A model generated the notes under the pieces. That model was not told the DNA's origin. It made no database searches and was given only the letters and a program-made list of their open reading frames with translations. A DNA stretch of 64,000 nt from Spiroplasma phoeniceum (GTDB taxonomy: Bacteria > Bacillota_I > Bacilli_A > Mycoplasmatales > Mycoplasmataceae), in assembly GCA_026239495.1 (NCBI GenBank), contig CP110830.1, positions 1-64,000 of the forward strand, in the 5' to 3' direction. This document shows, piece by piece, positions 53,109 through 62,716 of this stretch. The translations under genes were made by a program, and so were the position numbers. Each line of letters begins with the position of its first letter. Positions within the stretch are counted from its first letter, which is position 1.

Positions 53109-54128
53109 ATTAAAAAAATGCCAATTTTAATAATACGCATGATGAAACTATATATTTATTAACAAAAGAAAATGAACAAATAAAAGCAGAAAATAATATT
53201 TTAAAAAAGCTTGAATCTCTTCCAAAAACAAAAACAAAGATGAATATTAGAAAACAAATTGATTTTATTAAAAACGAATTAAATAACAACTCAATCTTAC
53301 CATTAAGATGATTTTTAAAAATATTATGCATTTCATATGATGCATGAAATAAATATAAAAATATTAATGAAAAATATGAACGAAAAATTGATTACAATAT
53401 ATTAGAAATAATTAAAATAATTTGAAAAAACAATAAAAATAAAGGTCATCGACAAATAAAACTTGATCTGGAAGAACAAAAAATAAAAATATCAGCAAGC
53501 ACTGTATATTGTTATATGAAGATATTACAAATATGTTCTGAAGTTAGAATTAAACATAAAAAACGAATTAAAAATTTTAATAATATGTTATATGAACATA
53601 AAAAATACCCCTATTTACTTAAACGTAATTTTCATTCTAATCAAATGAATCAAAAATGATCAATTGATATTACAATAATTAAAATATATTCAGAATCAGT
53701 ATATTTATTTGCTATTAAAGACTTATTTAGTAATGCAATTGTTGGATACTGATCAACAGTAAGGCCAACAGTAAATTGAGTAATTAATTGTTTAAGACAA
53801 AGCTTAATTAATCGAAAAATTAAACCTTGTCAATTAATAATTAATTCTGATCAAGGCATTCATTTTACTTCACATGCATATTTTGATTTATTAAGAGATT
53901 ATGGAGTAACCATAAGTATGTCTCGACGTGGAAATTGTTTAGATAACTCACCTATTGAAAATTGGTTTTCAATTTTAAAAACAGAAAATAAAAATATAAC
54001 AAAATACAAAAATTTTAATGAGCTAAAAAATATGATAAATAATTATATTGTTTAGTATAATAATTATAGAAGGGTTTTAAAATTAAAAATGCCCCCAATT
54101 CAATTTGAATTAAAAAGCATTTTAAATT
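53109..54128 (+). pseudogene. IS-B (IS3-type) transposase, nearly full
   Basis: From about 53126 one long frame: DETIYLLTKENEQIKAENNI, KGHRQIKLDLEEQKIKISA (HTH_21-like), QKWSIDITIIKIYSESVYLF (first Asp), LIINSDQGIHFTSHAYFDL (second Asp) and SPIENWFSILKTENKN (Glu). OrfA and OrfB form a single frame here. It lacks its N-terminus (a T is missing near 53127), and TAG replaces a codon after NNYIV (54054), before the last RVLKLKMPPIQFELKSILN. Confidence 0.72.
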
Positions 54129-55198
54129 AGACTTCTTGCATAACCCATTAAAATAATTTCAAATATTTGTAAAAAGGGGTTAATATAAAATTATAATTTT
54201 AATTAATTATGTCTTTTATTTAAAAAATTAATATTTTGCCACAACGAAAAATTATTTTATTATTCAAATTCGTTAATTTTAAATAAATCTTTTATGATAA
54301 CTATAATAATTGTAAATTATAAATTGAAGCAATTAAATTAAATCTTAAACTAAATCGTTTTCTACGATTTCTATATTTTTCTGTAATAATTTTAAATTTT
54401 TTAAGAATAGCAAAAATATTTTCAATAATAATTCTTATTTTTGAAACTAGTCTATTATGTTGTTTTTGTTCTTTATTTAAATTTTTTTTCTTAGTTTTCT
54501 TTGTGGGCATTATAACATTATTGTGAATTTTTTGTATTCCTTGATAACCACTATCAACTATTAATTTGGTATTTTTTAAAATTGCGATTTTTGATTCTTT
54601 AAATAAAGCATAATCGTGTTTTTTACCAAGTGAAAAACTTGTTGCAATAATTTTTTTGGTTTCTTGTTCGATAATTACTTGTGTTTTAATAGTGTGTTTT
54701 TTCTTTTTACCAGAATAAGATTGTTTTTGTCTTTTTTTGGGCGTTGGATTGGGGTTTCGGTAGCATCAATAATAATAGTTTTATAATTAAAATAATCATT
54801 TATTAGTGCTTTTTTACCAGCAACTTGCTGAAAATCAGGGTGTTTAATTAAAATATCTTCAATTCACTTGATATTGCGATAACAATTAGCTTCACTAATT
54901 CCGAAATTTTTTCCAAGATGAAAATAAGTTCGATATTCTCGTCAATACGATAAAGTCATCAATAATCGATTTTCTAGTGATAGTTTATTAGCTTTGCCAC
55001 CTTTTTTAAATTTTTCTATTTCAGCTGCTTGTAAAATATCTAACATTTTATTAAAAATATCTTGTTTTATTCCTGTTAATCTTAATCATTCTTTATCATT
55101 AATATTTTTAAATTCATCAAATTTCATAATTTAATATCCTCATAAATTATATTTTATAATAATATTTTAATAATAAAACCATGTATCGCAAGAAGTCT
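54129..55198 (-). mobile_element. IS-A copy 9 (IS5-like)
   Basis: 1070 bp with ATT on both sides (54126-54128, 55199-55201). Left flank is IS-B and right flank is internal IS-A' sequence, so part of IS-A' was lost after or during insertion. Near its right end CCAGGTATC reads CCATGTATC. Confidence 0.88.
54301..55127 (-). CDS. IS-A transposase (OrfA/OrfB joined by -1 frameshift)
   Basis: ATG 55127, OrfB to 54301 in the proper -1 frame. Carries KKNLNKE as copy 6 does, and QAAEIEK instead of QVAEIEK in OrfA. DDE complete. Confidence 0.73.
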
Positions 55199-56145
55199 AT
55201 TATTTAAATTCTTTAATTTTAAATAAATCTTCTATGCTAACTGCAAATTATAAATTGAAGCAATTAAATTAAATCTTAAACTAAGTCGTTTTCTTCGATT
55301 ACGATATTTTTCTGTAATAATTTTAAATTTTTTAAGAATAGCAAAAATATTTTCAATAATAATTCTCATTTTTGAAACTATTCTATTACGTTGTTTTTGT
55401 ACTTTATTTAAAGGGTTTTTCTTTGTTTTTTTGTAGGTATTAGAACATTATTGTGAATTTTTTTGAATTCCTTGATAACCAATATCAACTATTAATTTGG
55501 TATTTTTTAAAATTGAGATTTTTGATTCTTTAAATAAAGCACAATCATGTTTTTTCCAAGCGAAAAACTTGTTGCAATAATTTTTTTGATTTCTTGTTCG
55601 ATAATTACTTGTGTTTTAATGGTGTGTTTTTTCTTTTTACCAGAATAAGATTGTTTTTGTCTTTTTTTTGGGCGTTGGATTGGGGTTTCGGTAACATCAA
55701 TAATAATAGTTTTATCATTAAAATAATCATTTATTAGCGATTTTTTACCGGCGATTTGTTGAAAATCAGAGTGTTTAATTAAAATATCTTCAATTCACTT
55801 GATATTGCGATAACAACTAGATTCACTAATATCAAAACTTTTAGCAAGATGAAAATAAGTCCGATATTCTCGTCAACACGATAAAGTCATCAGTGGCCGA
55901 TTTTCTAGTGATAATTTATTAGTTTTGCCACCTTTTTTAAATTTTTCTATTTCAGCTACTTGTAAAATATTTAACATTTTATTAAAAGTAGCTTTTTTTG
56001 CTCCGGTTAATCGCAATAATTCTTTATCATTAATAAAATTAAATTTATCAAATTTCATAATTTTAGTCTCCTATAATTTCTATTTTAATTTAAAAATATT
56101 TTATAGGAATTTTAAAATAATTAGATTAGGTTATGCAAGAAGTCT
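55199..56145 (-). mobile_element. IS-A' copy 3, left end missing
   Basis: The degenerate element begins inside its 3' region (TTATTTAAATTCTTTAATTT) and runs to GGTTATGCAAGAAGTCT. Transposase start ATG 56058 (MKFDKFNFINDKELLRLTGA) with a TGA read as Trp near 55873; frameshifts follow downstream (for example near 55440-55450 and 55555-55560). ATT at 56146 matches the ATT before copy 9, so this was a single insertion into IS-B. Confidence 0.78.
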
Positions 56146-56190
56146 ATTAAAAAAATAATTCTCAGTTACCTGAAACTGTGCATCTTTTAA
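56146..56190 (+). mobile_element. IS-B right end
   Basis: AAAAAAATAATTCTCAGTTA then CTGAAACTGTGCA. It completes the IS-B copy begun at 53109, now separated by two other elements. Confidence 0.7.
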
Positions 56191-56273
56191 TTTAATTATT
56201 AAAAAACATATAACTGTTGCACTTAAAATTATAAATCTATATTATTAAAATATAAAAGAAGTGAGGATTAACA

Positions 56274-57353
56274 ATGATTGAACATTTATATGTACATATT
56301 CCTTTTTGTGACCATATTTGTTTTTATTGTGATTTTTTTAAAATTAAAAAATCACGCCCAATAATGATTGAAGAATATTTAAGTTCATTAGCACATGAAA
56401 TTGCTCATCCTCATCCTGATCTTGCTTTAAAAACAATTTATTTGGGAGGAGGAACACCAAATAGTTTAGATGATAATCAATTAGAACAACTATTGCAACT
56501 TTTACAAAAAGTTATGCAAGACCCAATAATGGAATATACAATTGAGTTAAATCCAGAAAAAATTACAAAAAGTCAATTACAACTTTTAAAGAAATATCAT
56601 ATTAACCGTCTTTCAATTGGTGTTGAAATTTTTAATGATCAGTTATTAAAAAAAGTTAATCGTTATCATAATAGTGCTGATGTTGTTAATAGTTATTACT
56701 TAGCTCGTCAAGAAGGTTTTGATAATATTTCGTTTGACTTAATTTATAATTTATTTGATCAAACACAAGCTGATATTGAGGCAGATTTGTTAATGATTAA
56801 AAAATTACAACCTGATCATATTAGTTGATATTCATTAATTTTAAAAGAAAATTCATATTGGGGTAAAACAAAACTTAAATTACCAGAGTATGATATTGCA
56901 TTTGATGAAATTATTAATACTGCATTAACTAAAATAGGTTATGAAAGATACGAAATTTCAAATTATACTAATAACAACAAAAAATCACAACATAATTTAG
57001 CATATTGAACTAATAAGTCTTTTTGATTGCTTGGCCCTAGCGCAGTTGGTTTTATTAATAACGATCGTTACTATTTGTTACAGAATTCGCGAAAATATGC
57101 TAACTGAACACAAACTAAAACAGAATTGTCGGTAAAGGATTATTATTTTCAAATTTTAATGATGGGATTACGTGTTTTAAATGGTATTGATTTAACAAAG
57201 GTTAAAGATGCAAAATCAGCAGTAGATTACTATAAAAATAAAATTGATGTAGAAGTACAAAAAAATAATTTAGTTTTTGATAATAATCATTTACGTTGTA
57301 CAAGCAAAGGTTTAAATATTTTAAATGATATTTTAGTTAATATTATGGATTAA
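56274..57353 (+). CDS. hemW: HemW-like radical SAM protein
   Basis: 359 residues. RBS GTGAGG before ATG 56274. Cysteine cluster HIPFCDHICFYCDFFK (CxxxCxxC for the 4Fe-4S/SAM cluster) at residues 8-23, then TIYLGGGTPNSLDDNQLEQL, YTIELNPEKIT, INRLSIGVEIF and the HemN-type C-terminal region. HemW proteins are thought to carry heme rather than act as coproporphyrinogen oxidases. As mollicutes make no heme, its use here is unclear, but it is intact beside dead genes, so it is probably under selection. Confidence 0.85.
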
Positions 57354-57452
57354 GACTTATGCTATAATGTAAATAAAGAAGAACTATGAATAATTATAAT
57401 TGATAATTAAAAAAATATAAAAAATTAAAACCATAAGAAAGGTAGAAATATT

Positions 57453-57848
57453 ATGTAAATTAATGTTAATAAATTACGAACAGAATATTTTGATGAAGCT
57501 TTGCAAAAAATTCAAGATATTATTCGAATTCCCTCAGTTCGTAGTGAAGCAAAACCAGGCTCTCCATTTGGCGAAGGAACAAAAAAGCCTTATAATATGC
57601 CATTAAGTTAGGAACAGAATTATGTTTCAAAACATATCAAGATTCAGAAAATCGTTATGGTTATGTTAAATATGGTTCTGGTTCAGAAATTTTTGCGATT
57701 TTAGGACATTTAGATGTTGTTCCTCCAGTTGATCTTAACAAGTGAGAGTTTGGACCATTTAAGCCACAAATTAAAGATAATAAATTGTTTGGTCGACGAG
57801 CAATTGATGACAAAGGTTCGACAATTATTAATTTGTATGCTTTAAAAT
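57453..57848 (+). pseudogene. pepV: pepV-like M20 dipeptidase, broken
   Basis: The start context AGAAAGGTAGAAATATT-ATG is followed at once by TAA as codon 2 (57456-57458), then INVNKLRTEYFDEALQKIQD, IIRIPSVRSEAKPGSPFGEG. A deletion after NMPLS shifts the frame; it resumes as GTELCFKTYQDSENRYGYVK, EIFAILGHLDVVPPVDLNKW (metal-binding HxD) and KDNKLFGRRAIDDKGSTIIN (second metal Asp). It is cut after LYALK by the phage block at 57849. About a third of the usual 460 residues remain. Confidence 0.78.
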
Positions 57849-57927
57849 AGGCGTTCTGTACGATGAACCGTCAAAAACAATTCTTGTGAGATTTTTTTTA
57901 TTTTTATATTAAAAAACATAAATTTAT
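57849..57927. terminator. Phage-block edge with hairpin
   Basis: GGCGTTCTGTACGATGAACC then AATTCTTGTGAGATT and a T run. The same sequence, inverted, lies at about 42630-42675. It probably marks the edge of the mobile phage segment and could end transcription. Confidence 0.4.
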
Positions 57928-58068
57928 TTGCATTATTCATCAGACAGTATCTTTAAATTTAGAATTTTTATCATAAAAACAGATATTATTCTGTTTTCCC
58001 TACACAAAATAAACGATATTTTTATAAATTTCCTTTTTAATAAAGGTACTATCTGATGAATAATGCAA
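57928..58068. repeat. Inverted-repeat element at the leader edge, copy 3
   Basis: 141 bp with arms starting TTGCATTATTCATCAGA on both sides. The centre resembles copy 1 (AAAACAGATATTATTCTGTT palindrome-like), in inverse orientation. Confidence 0.7.
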
Positions 58069-58560
58069 TCTAAAACTTAATATTTTGATGCTTAAAGATG
58101 GATAACTCATCTATGGCACGAAGCCTTAAATAAAGTGTGAAAGCGATTTGATTTACTAGTCCTATTTATTTCTTTAATTCTCCACAAGATTAATCACTTG
58201 TTAAATGTCAGAGCACATGTTTTTTGCTTGTTTTCATAAAAAGAGCGATGTTAAACCGAAAAAACAATATCAGACACTAAAAAAAGAGGGTTGGAACTCC
58301 AAAAGGTTATTTTCTTTATATAAAGTTGTCTAGGGATGGATGAAGCGTAATTAATAATTGGGTAAATTTGTTTTACTTCCGTCGGGGGGATAAACTATGT
58401 TAAATATATAATTTTAGTATCGCCACCACTCGCCCCCAAATTGAGGTGGATGGCGAACTAAGCTAATTAAATCAAAATACAAATATTATTACTAAATATC
58501 AAAATATTAACCAACAAAAGGACTTTCTATTTATTTAAAAAAATAAAAAGAAAGGAATAA
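58069..58560. other. Conserved phage leader block, copy 3 (inverse)
   Basis: Reverse complement of the block at 41960-42452 with moderate divergence. Hairpin at 58421-58455 (CGCCACCACTCGCCCC... GAGGTGGATGGCG). It ends just before the RuvC-like ORF remnant, keeping the same order as copy 1. Confidence 0.6.
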
Positions 58561-58566
58561 AATATT

Positions 58567-58768
58567 ATGCAAGAATATAAAAGTAAATATATCAATAAAA
58601 CTTGAAATTAAATAACAACATCATTTGATTGAGTTAATTGTAAGCCCGTTGATTGTCGTATTTCGCACCATAAAAATCATTATGATTCACAATGTTTAGA
58701 ATGAGCAAAAATGTATTTAAATTTATTTGCAGATAAATGAGATGTTATTACTTCTTATATGCAATATT
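58567..58768 (+). pseudogene. Phage RuvC-like ORF remnant, second copy
   Basis: MQEYKSKYINKTWN, then TAA where copy 1 has Glu (ITTLF follows as ITTSFDWVNCKPVDCRISHH), LECAKMYLNLFADKWDVITS-like sequence, to SYMQ. IS-A copy 10 splits it; the continuation YKINDILDLATS lies at 59838-59874 and is then cut by the IS-B palindrome. It carries an early stop as well as two insertions. Confidence 0.55.
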
Positions 58769-59837
58769 AGACTTCTTGCGATACCTGGTTTTATTATTAA
58801 AATATTATTATAAAATATAATTTATGAGGATATTAAATTATGAAATTTGATGAATTTAAAAATATTAATGATAAAGAATGATTAAGATTAACAGGAATAA
58901 AACAAGATATTTTTAATAAAATGTTAGATATTTTACAAGTAGCTGAAATAGAAAAATTTAAAAAAGGTGGCAAAGCTAATAAATTATCACTAGAAAATCG
59001 ATTATTGATGACTTTATCGTATTGACGAGAATATCGAACTTATTTTCATCTTGGAAAAAATTTCGGAATTAGTGAAGCTAATTGTTATCGCAATACCAAG
59101 TGAATTGAAGATATTTTAATTAAACACCCTGATTTTCAGCAAGTTGCTGGTAAAAAAGCACTAATAAATGATTATTTTAATTATAAAACTATTATTATTG
59201 ATGCTACCGAAACCCCAATCCAACGCCCAAAAAAAGACAAAAACAATCTTATTCTGGTAAAAAGAAAAAACACACTATTAAAACACAAGTAATTATCGAA
59301 CAAGAAACCAAAAAAATTATTGCAACAGGTTTTCACTTGGTAAAAAACACGATTATGCTTTATTTAAAGAATCAAAAATCGCAATTTTAAAAAATACCAA
59401 ATTAATAGTTGATAGTGGTTATCAAGGAATACAAAAAATTCACAATAACGTTATAATGCCCACAAAGAAAACTAAGAAAAAACATTTAAATAAAGAACAA
59501 AAACAACATAATAGACTAGTTTCAAAAATAAGAATTATTATTGAAAATATTTTTGCTATTCTTAAAAAATTTAAAATTATTACAGAAAAATATAGAAATC
59601 GTAGAAAACGATTTAGTTTAAGATTTAATTTAATTGCTTCAATTTATAATTTACAATTATTATAGTTATCATAAAAAATTTATTTAAAATTAACGAATTT
59701 GAATAATAAAATAATTTTTCGTTGTGGCAAAATATTAAATTTTTAAATAAAAAACATAATTAATTAAAATTATAATTTTATATTAACCCCTTTTTACAAA
59801 TATTTGAAATTATTTTAATGGGTTATGCAAGAAGTCT
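58769..59837 (+). mobile_element. IS-A copy 10 (IS5-like)
   Basis: 1069 bp with ATT duplications (58766-58768, 59838-59840). It is inserted in the RuvC-like ORF remnant, at a different site from copy 7 in the homologous ORF. Confidence 0.9.
58840..59665 (+). pseudogene. IS-A transposase, OrfB frameshifted
   Basis: OrfA from ATG 58840 is open and the A7 run is present. One T is missing in OrfB (ACAGGTTTTCACTTGG near 59325-59340; others have AAGTTTTTCAC), so the second and third catalytic residues are out of frame. Also NIKW reads NTKW. Inactive. Confidence 0.75.
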
Positions 59838-59874
59838 ATTATAAAATTAACGATATTTTAGATTTGGCCACATC

Positions 59875-59990
59875 TGCACAGTTTCAAATAACTGAGAATT
59901 ATTTTTTTAATTTAAAATGCTTTTTAATTCAAATTAAATTGGAGGCATTTTAAATTAAAAAAATAATTCTCAGTTATTTGAAACTGTGCA
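59875..59990. mobile_element. 116-bp palindromic derivative of IS-B
   Basis: The IS-B 3' end (TGCACAGTTTCAAATAACTG through TTTAAAATGC, about 45 bp) occurs at both sides inverted, around ATTCAAATTAAATTGGAGG. No transposase. Inserted in the RuvC-like remnant. Confidence 0.8.
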
Positions 59991-60000
59991 GAAAAGAAAA

Positions 60001-60565
60001 TTTGCCCCATCGTGGTAAAAAATATAAAACAAAACAAAAAACAAGATAATCGTGGAAAATTAATTAATTTTAAATCAATTTGAGATATTAAAAATAAAGT
60101 TTTTAATGTTGTTTGATTCTAAATAGATACTGTTGTGGGAAAACACCATAAATCCCGTTGTTTGGTGTTATTTGAACAAAATAATAAAAATTATTTTGCA
60201 ATGAAATTAAAAAATAATACCGCTAATGAGGTTTTAGAAAATTTAAAGATATTGTTATAAATAATAATTTAATTGGAAAAATTAAAGGAATAATAACTGA
60301 TAGAGGAAAAGAATTTAGTAAATGAAGAGAAATGTAAATATTTGCTGAAACACAAGTTTATTTTTGTGACCCCGGTAAACCACAACAAAAACCATTAATT
60401 GAGCATATGAACGGCGAATTTAGATATTTACTTTCTAAGGGAACTGATTTTAATAATGTTAGTCAAAAAATGATAGATTTAATAGTTAATGTTATAAATG
60501 ATAAACTTCGACTGTGTTTTAATTGAATAATTGCAAAATCGGTGTTTTTACAAAATATTAAATAA
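60001..60565 (+). pseudogene. IS30-family (plectrovirus-type) transposase remnant
   Basis: Encodes PHRGKKYKTKQKTR, KSIWDIKNKVFNVVW, DTVVGKHHKSRCLVLFEQ (first Asp), IKGIITDRGKEFSKWREM (second Asp), YFCDPGKPQQKPLIEHMNGE (Glu), and VSQKMIDLIVNVINDKLRL. This matches IS30 transposases known from Spiroplasma plectroviruses. Stops after VFNVVWF, after LKILL and after REM, and a 2-nt loss near 60045, show decay. The 5' end is missing. Confidence 0.75.
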
Positions 60566-60786
60566 ATTTATTAGTTAAAATTTAATAAATTATTTTTAGT
60601 GTGCTTAAATATGAATAAAATAAGATAAAATTACAAAAATTTAATTTTTTCTGAAAAAGTTGTTGCAATTTATTAAAAATATTTTATTATTAACTTAACA
60701 AGATATAAATTTGCCGTTTGTATCTACACAACACTTTATTAATATTTACTAAACTGGGCGCAGTATAATAATTTCCTTTTTTAATT
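60566..60786. other. IS30 right flank and end
   Basis: AT-rich tail of the IS30-type element ending in the terminal sequence TTACTAAACTGGGCGCAGT (60746-60765). No gene. Confidence 0.55.
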
Positions 60787-60789
60787 ATT

Positions 60790-61868
60790 AGACTTCTTGC
60801 GTAACCTATTAAAAAATTGCAAATATTTGTAAAAAGACACTAATAGAAAAATATAATTTTAGTTAATTATGTTTTTTATTTAAAAATTTAATATTTTGCC
60901 ACAACAAAAAATGAATTTATTATTTAAATTCTTTAATTTTAAATAAATCTTCTATGCTAACCGCAAATTATAAATTGAAGCAATTAAATTAAATCTTAAA
61001 ATAAATCGTTTTCTTCGATTACGATATTTTTCTGTAATAATTTTAAATTTTTTAAGAATAGCAAAAATATTTTCAATAATAATTCTCATTTTTGAAACTA
61101 TTCTGTTACGTTGTTTTTGTGCTTTATTTAAATGGTCTTTCTTTATTTTTTTTATAGGTATTAGAACATTATTGTGAATTTTTTGAATTCCTTGATAACC
61201 ACTATCAACTATTAATTTGGTATTTTTTAAAATTGAGATTTTTGATTATTTAAATAAAGCATAATCATGTTTTTTTCCCAATCGAAAAAATTGTTGCAAT
61301 AATTTTTTTGGTTTCTTGTTCGATAATTACTTGTGTTTTAATGGTGTGTTTTTTCTTTTTACCAGAATAAGATTGTTTTTGTCTTTTTTTAGGCGTTGGA
61401 TTGGGGTTTTTCTAACATCAATAATAATATTTTTATCATTAAAATAATCATTTATTAGTGATTTTTTACCAGCGAGTTGTTGAAAATCAGAGTGTTTAAT
61501 TAAAATATCTTCAATTCACTTGATATTGCAATAACAACTAGATTCACTAATATCAAAACTTTTAGCAAGATGAAAATAAGTCTGATATTCTCGTCAATAC
61601 GATAAAGTCATTAGTAGCCGATTTTCTAGTGATAATTTATTAGTTTTGCTGCCTTTTTTTTAAATTTTTCTATTTCAGCTACTTGTAAAATATTTAACAT
61701 TTTATTAAAAGTAGCTTTTTTTGCTCCGGTTAATCGCAATAATTCTTTATCATTAATAAAATTAAATTTATCAAATTTCATAATTTTAACCTCCTATAAT
61801 TTCTATTTTAATTTAAAAATATTTTATAGGAATTTTAAAATAATTAGATTAGGTTATGCAAGAAGTCT
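60790..61868 (-). mobile_element. IS-A' copy 4 (IS5-like, degenerate)
   Basis: 1079 bp between AGACTTCTTGCGTAACC and GGTTATGCAAGAAGTCT with ATT duplications (60787-60789, 61869-61871). Transposase start ATG 61781; frameshifts from an extra T in KKGGK (61650s) and extra bases near 61275 destroy it. Its 3' region gives the uninterrupted target of the IS1595 insertion at 10239. Confidence 0.82.
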
Positions 61869-61871
61869 ATT

Positions 61872-61989
61872 ATGAAATTATGATTATAATGGATTGTTTG
61901 TTAATTTAAAATTATTACTTTACTTAACAAAATATCCAAGATAAAATCATAATTAGTAGTTAATTTTAACTAAAAAGAAAGTTGAGAAA
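61872..61989. other. Spacer before the hypothetical gene
   Basis: AT-rich, with RBS AAGAAAG and no convincing promoter. Confidence 0.3.
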
Positions 61990-62700
61990 ATGTCATCATA
62001 TTATACAGAACATATTTTAAAATTAAAACAGCCAAAATTAAAAGAACCATTAACTGATGGGGAAATTAATGCTATTGTAACAGCTTTTAAGCATTTAGTT
62101 TGTAAAATTAAAAAAGATGCTGTTTTTATTAAGCATCAAAAATTTGGATATGAACCCTTTCGTAGTAAAGCATACGACAAATATTGAGCATATGCTCTTA
62201 CATTTACTGAACCTCTTAATCTATTAAAACCAATTTATAAACATCATTGAATTGGTAATGTTTTTGTTGGTTATGGGTATGATACATTAGAAGAAACAAT
62301 TAATCAAACTTTTAAAATGATGGAACAAGGACCAAATGCACAAAAAAATTTTCGTGATTATTTAACTAGTTGAGATGAAGATAAAGACCGAATTTTCTTA
62401 GGTTGAAAAGAAAAAGAATGGTCTTTTGAAAAATATCAAAAATTTCAGCGTTGATATGAAAAAAACAAGGTTAAAATTATGGCAAAACAAATTGGGGTTA
62501 AGGATGCCGAAGATTATAATAAAGAAATTAATGATAAAAATAATAGGCCTGGATTATCGGTTTTATTAGGGAAAATGCAAGACCCACCAAAACGCCCCCT
62601 AGCAATGTCTGTTGTAATGCGCGAGACAGCAAAGACAAAAGAAAAATGAGATGACCCAAAAACCAAAAAATACCTTGTTGGTTTTATGTATGTCAATTAA
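61990..62700 (+). CDS. Hypothetical protein
   Basis: 236 residues from ATG 61990 to TAA 62698. MSSYYTEHILKLKQPKLKEP, then TDGEINAIVTAFKHLVCKIK, an aromatic-rich middle (YDKYWAYALTFTEPLNLLK), and KKYLVGFMYVN at the end. Soluble and acidic/basic mixed, with many TGA=Trp codons (at least seven). No family recognised. It is 16 bp upstream of the methyltransferase gene, likely the same operon. Confidence 0.65.
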
Positions 62701-62716
62701 GAAAGAGCACCATATT

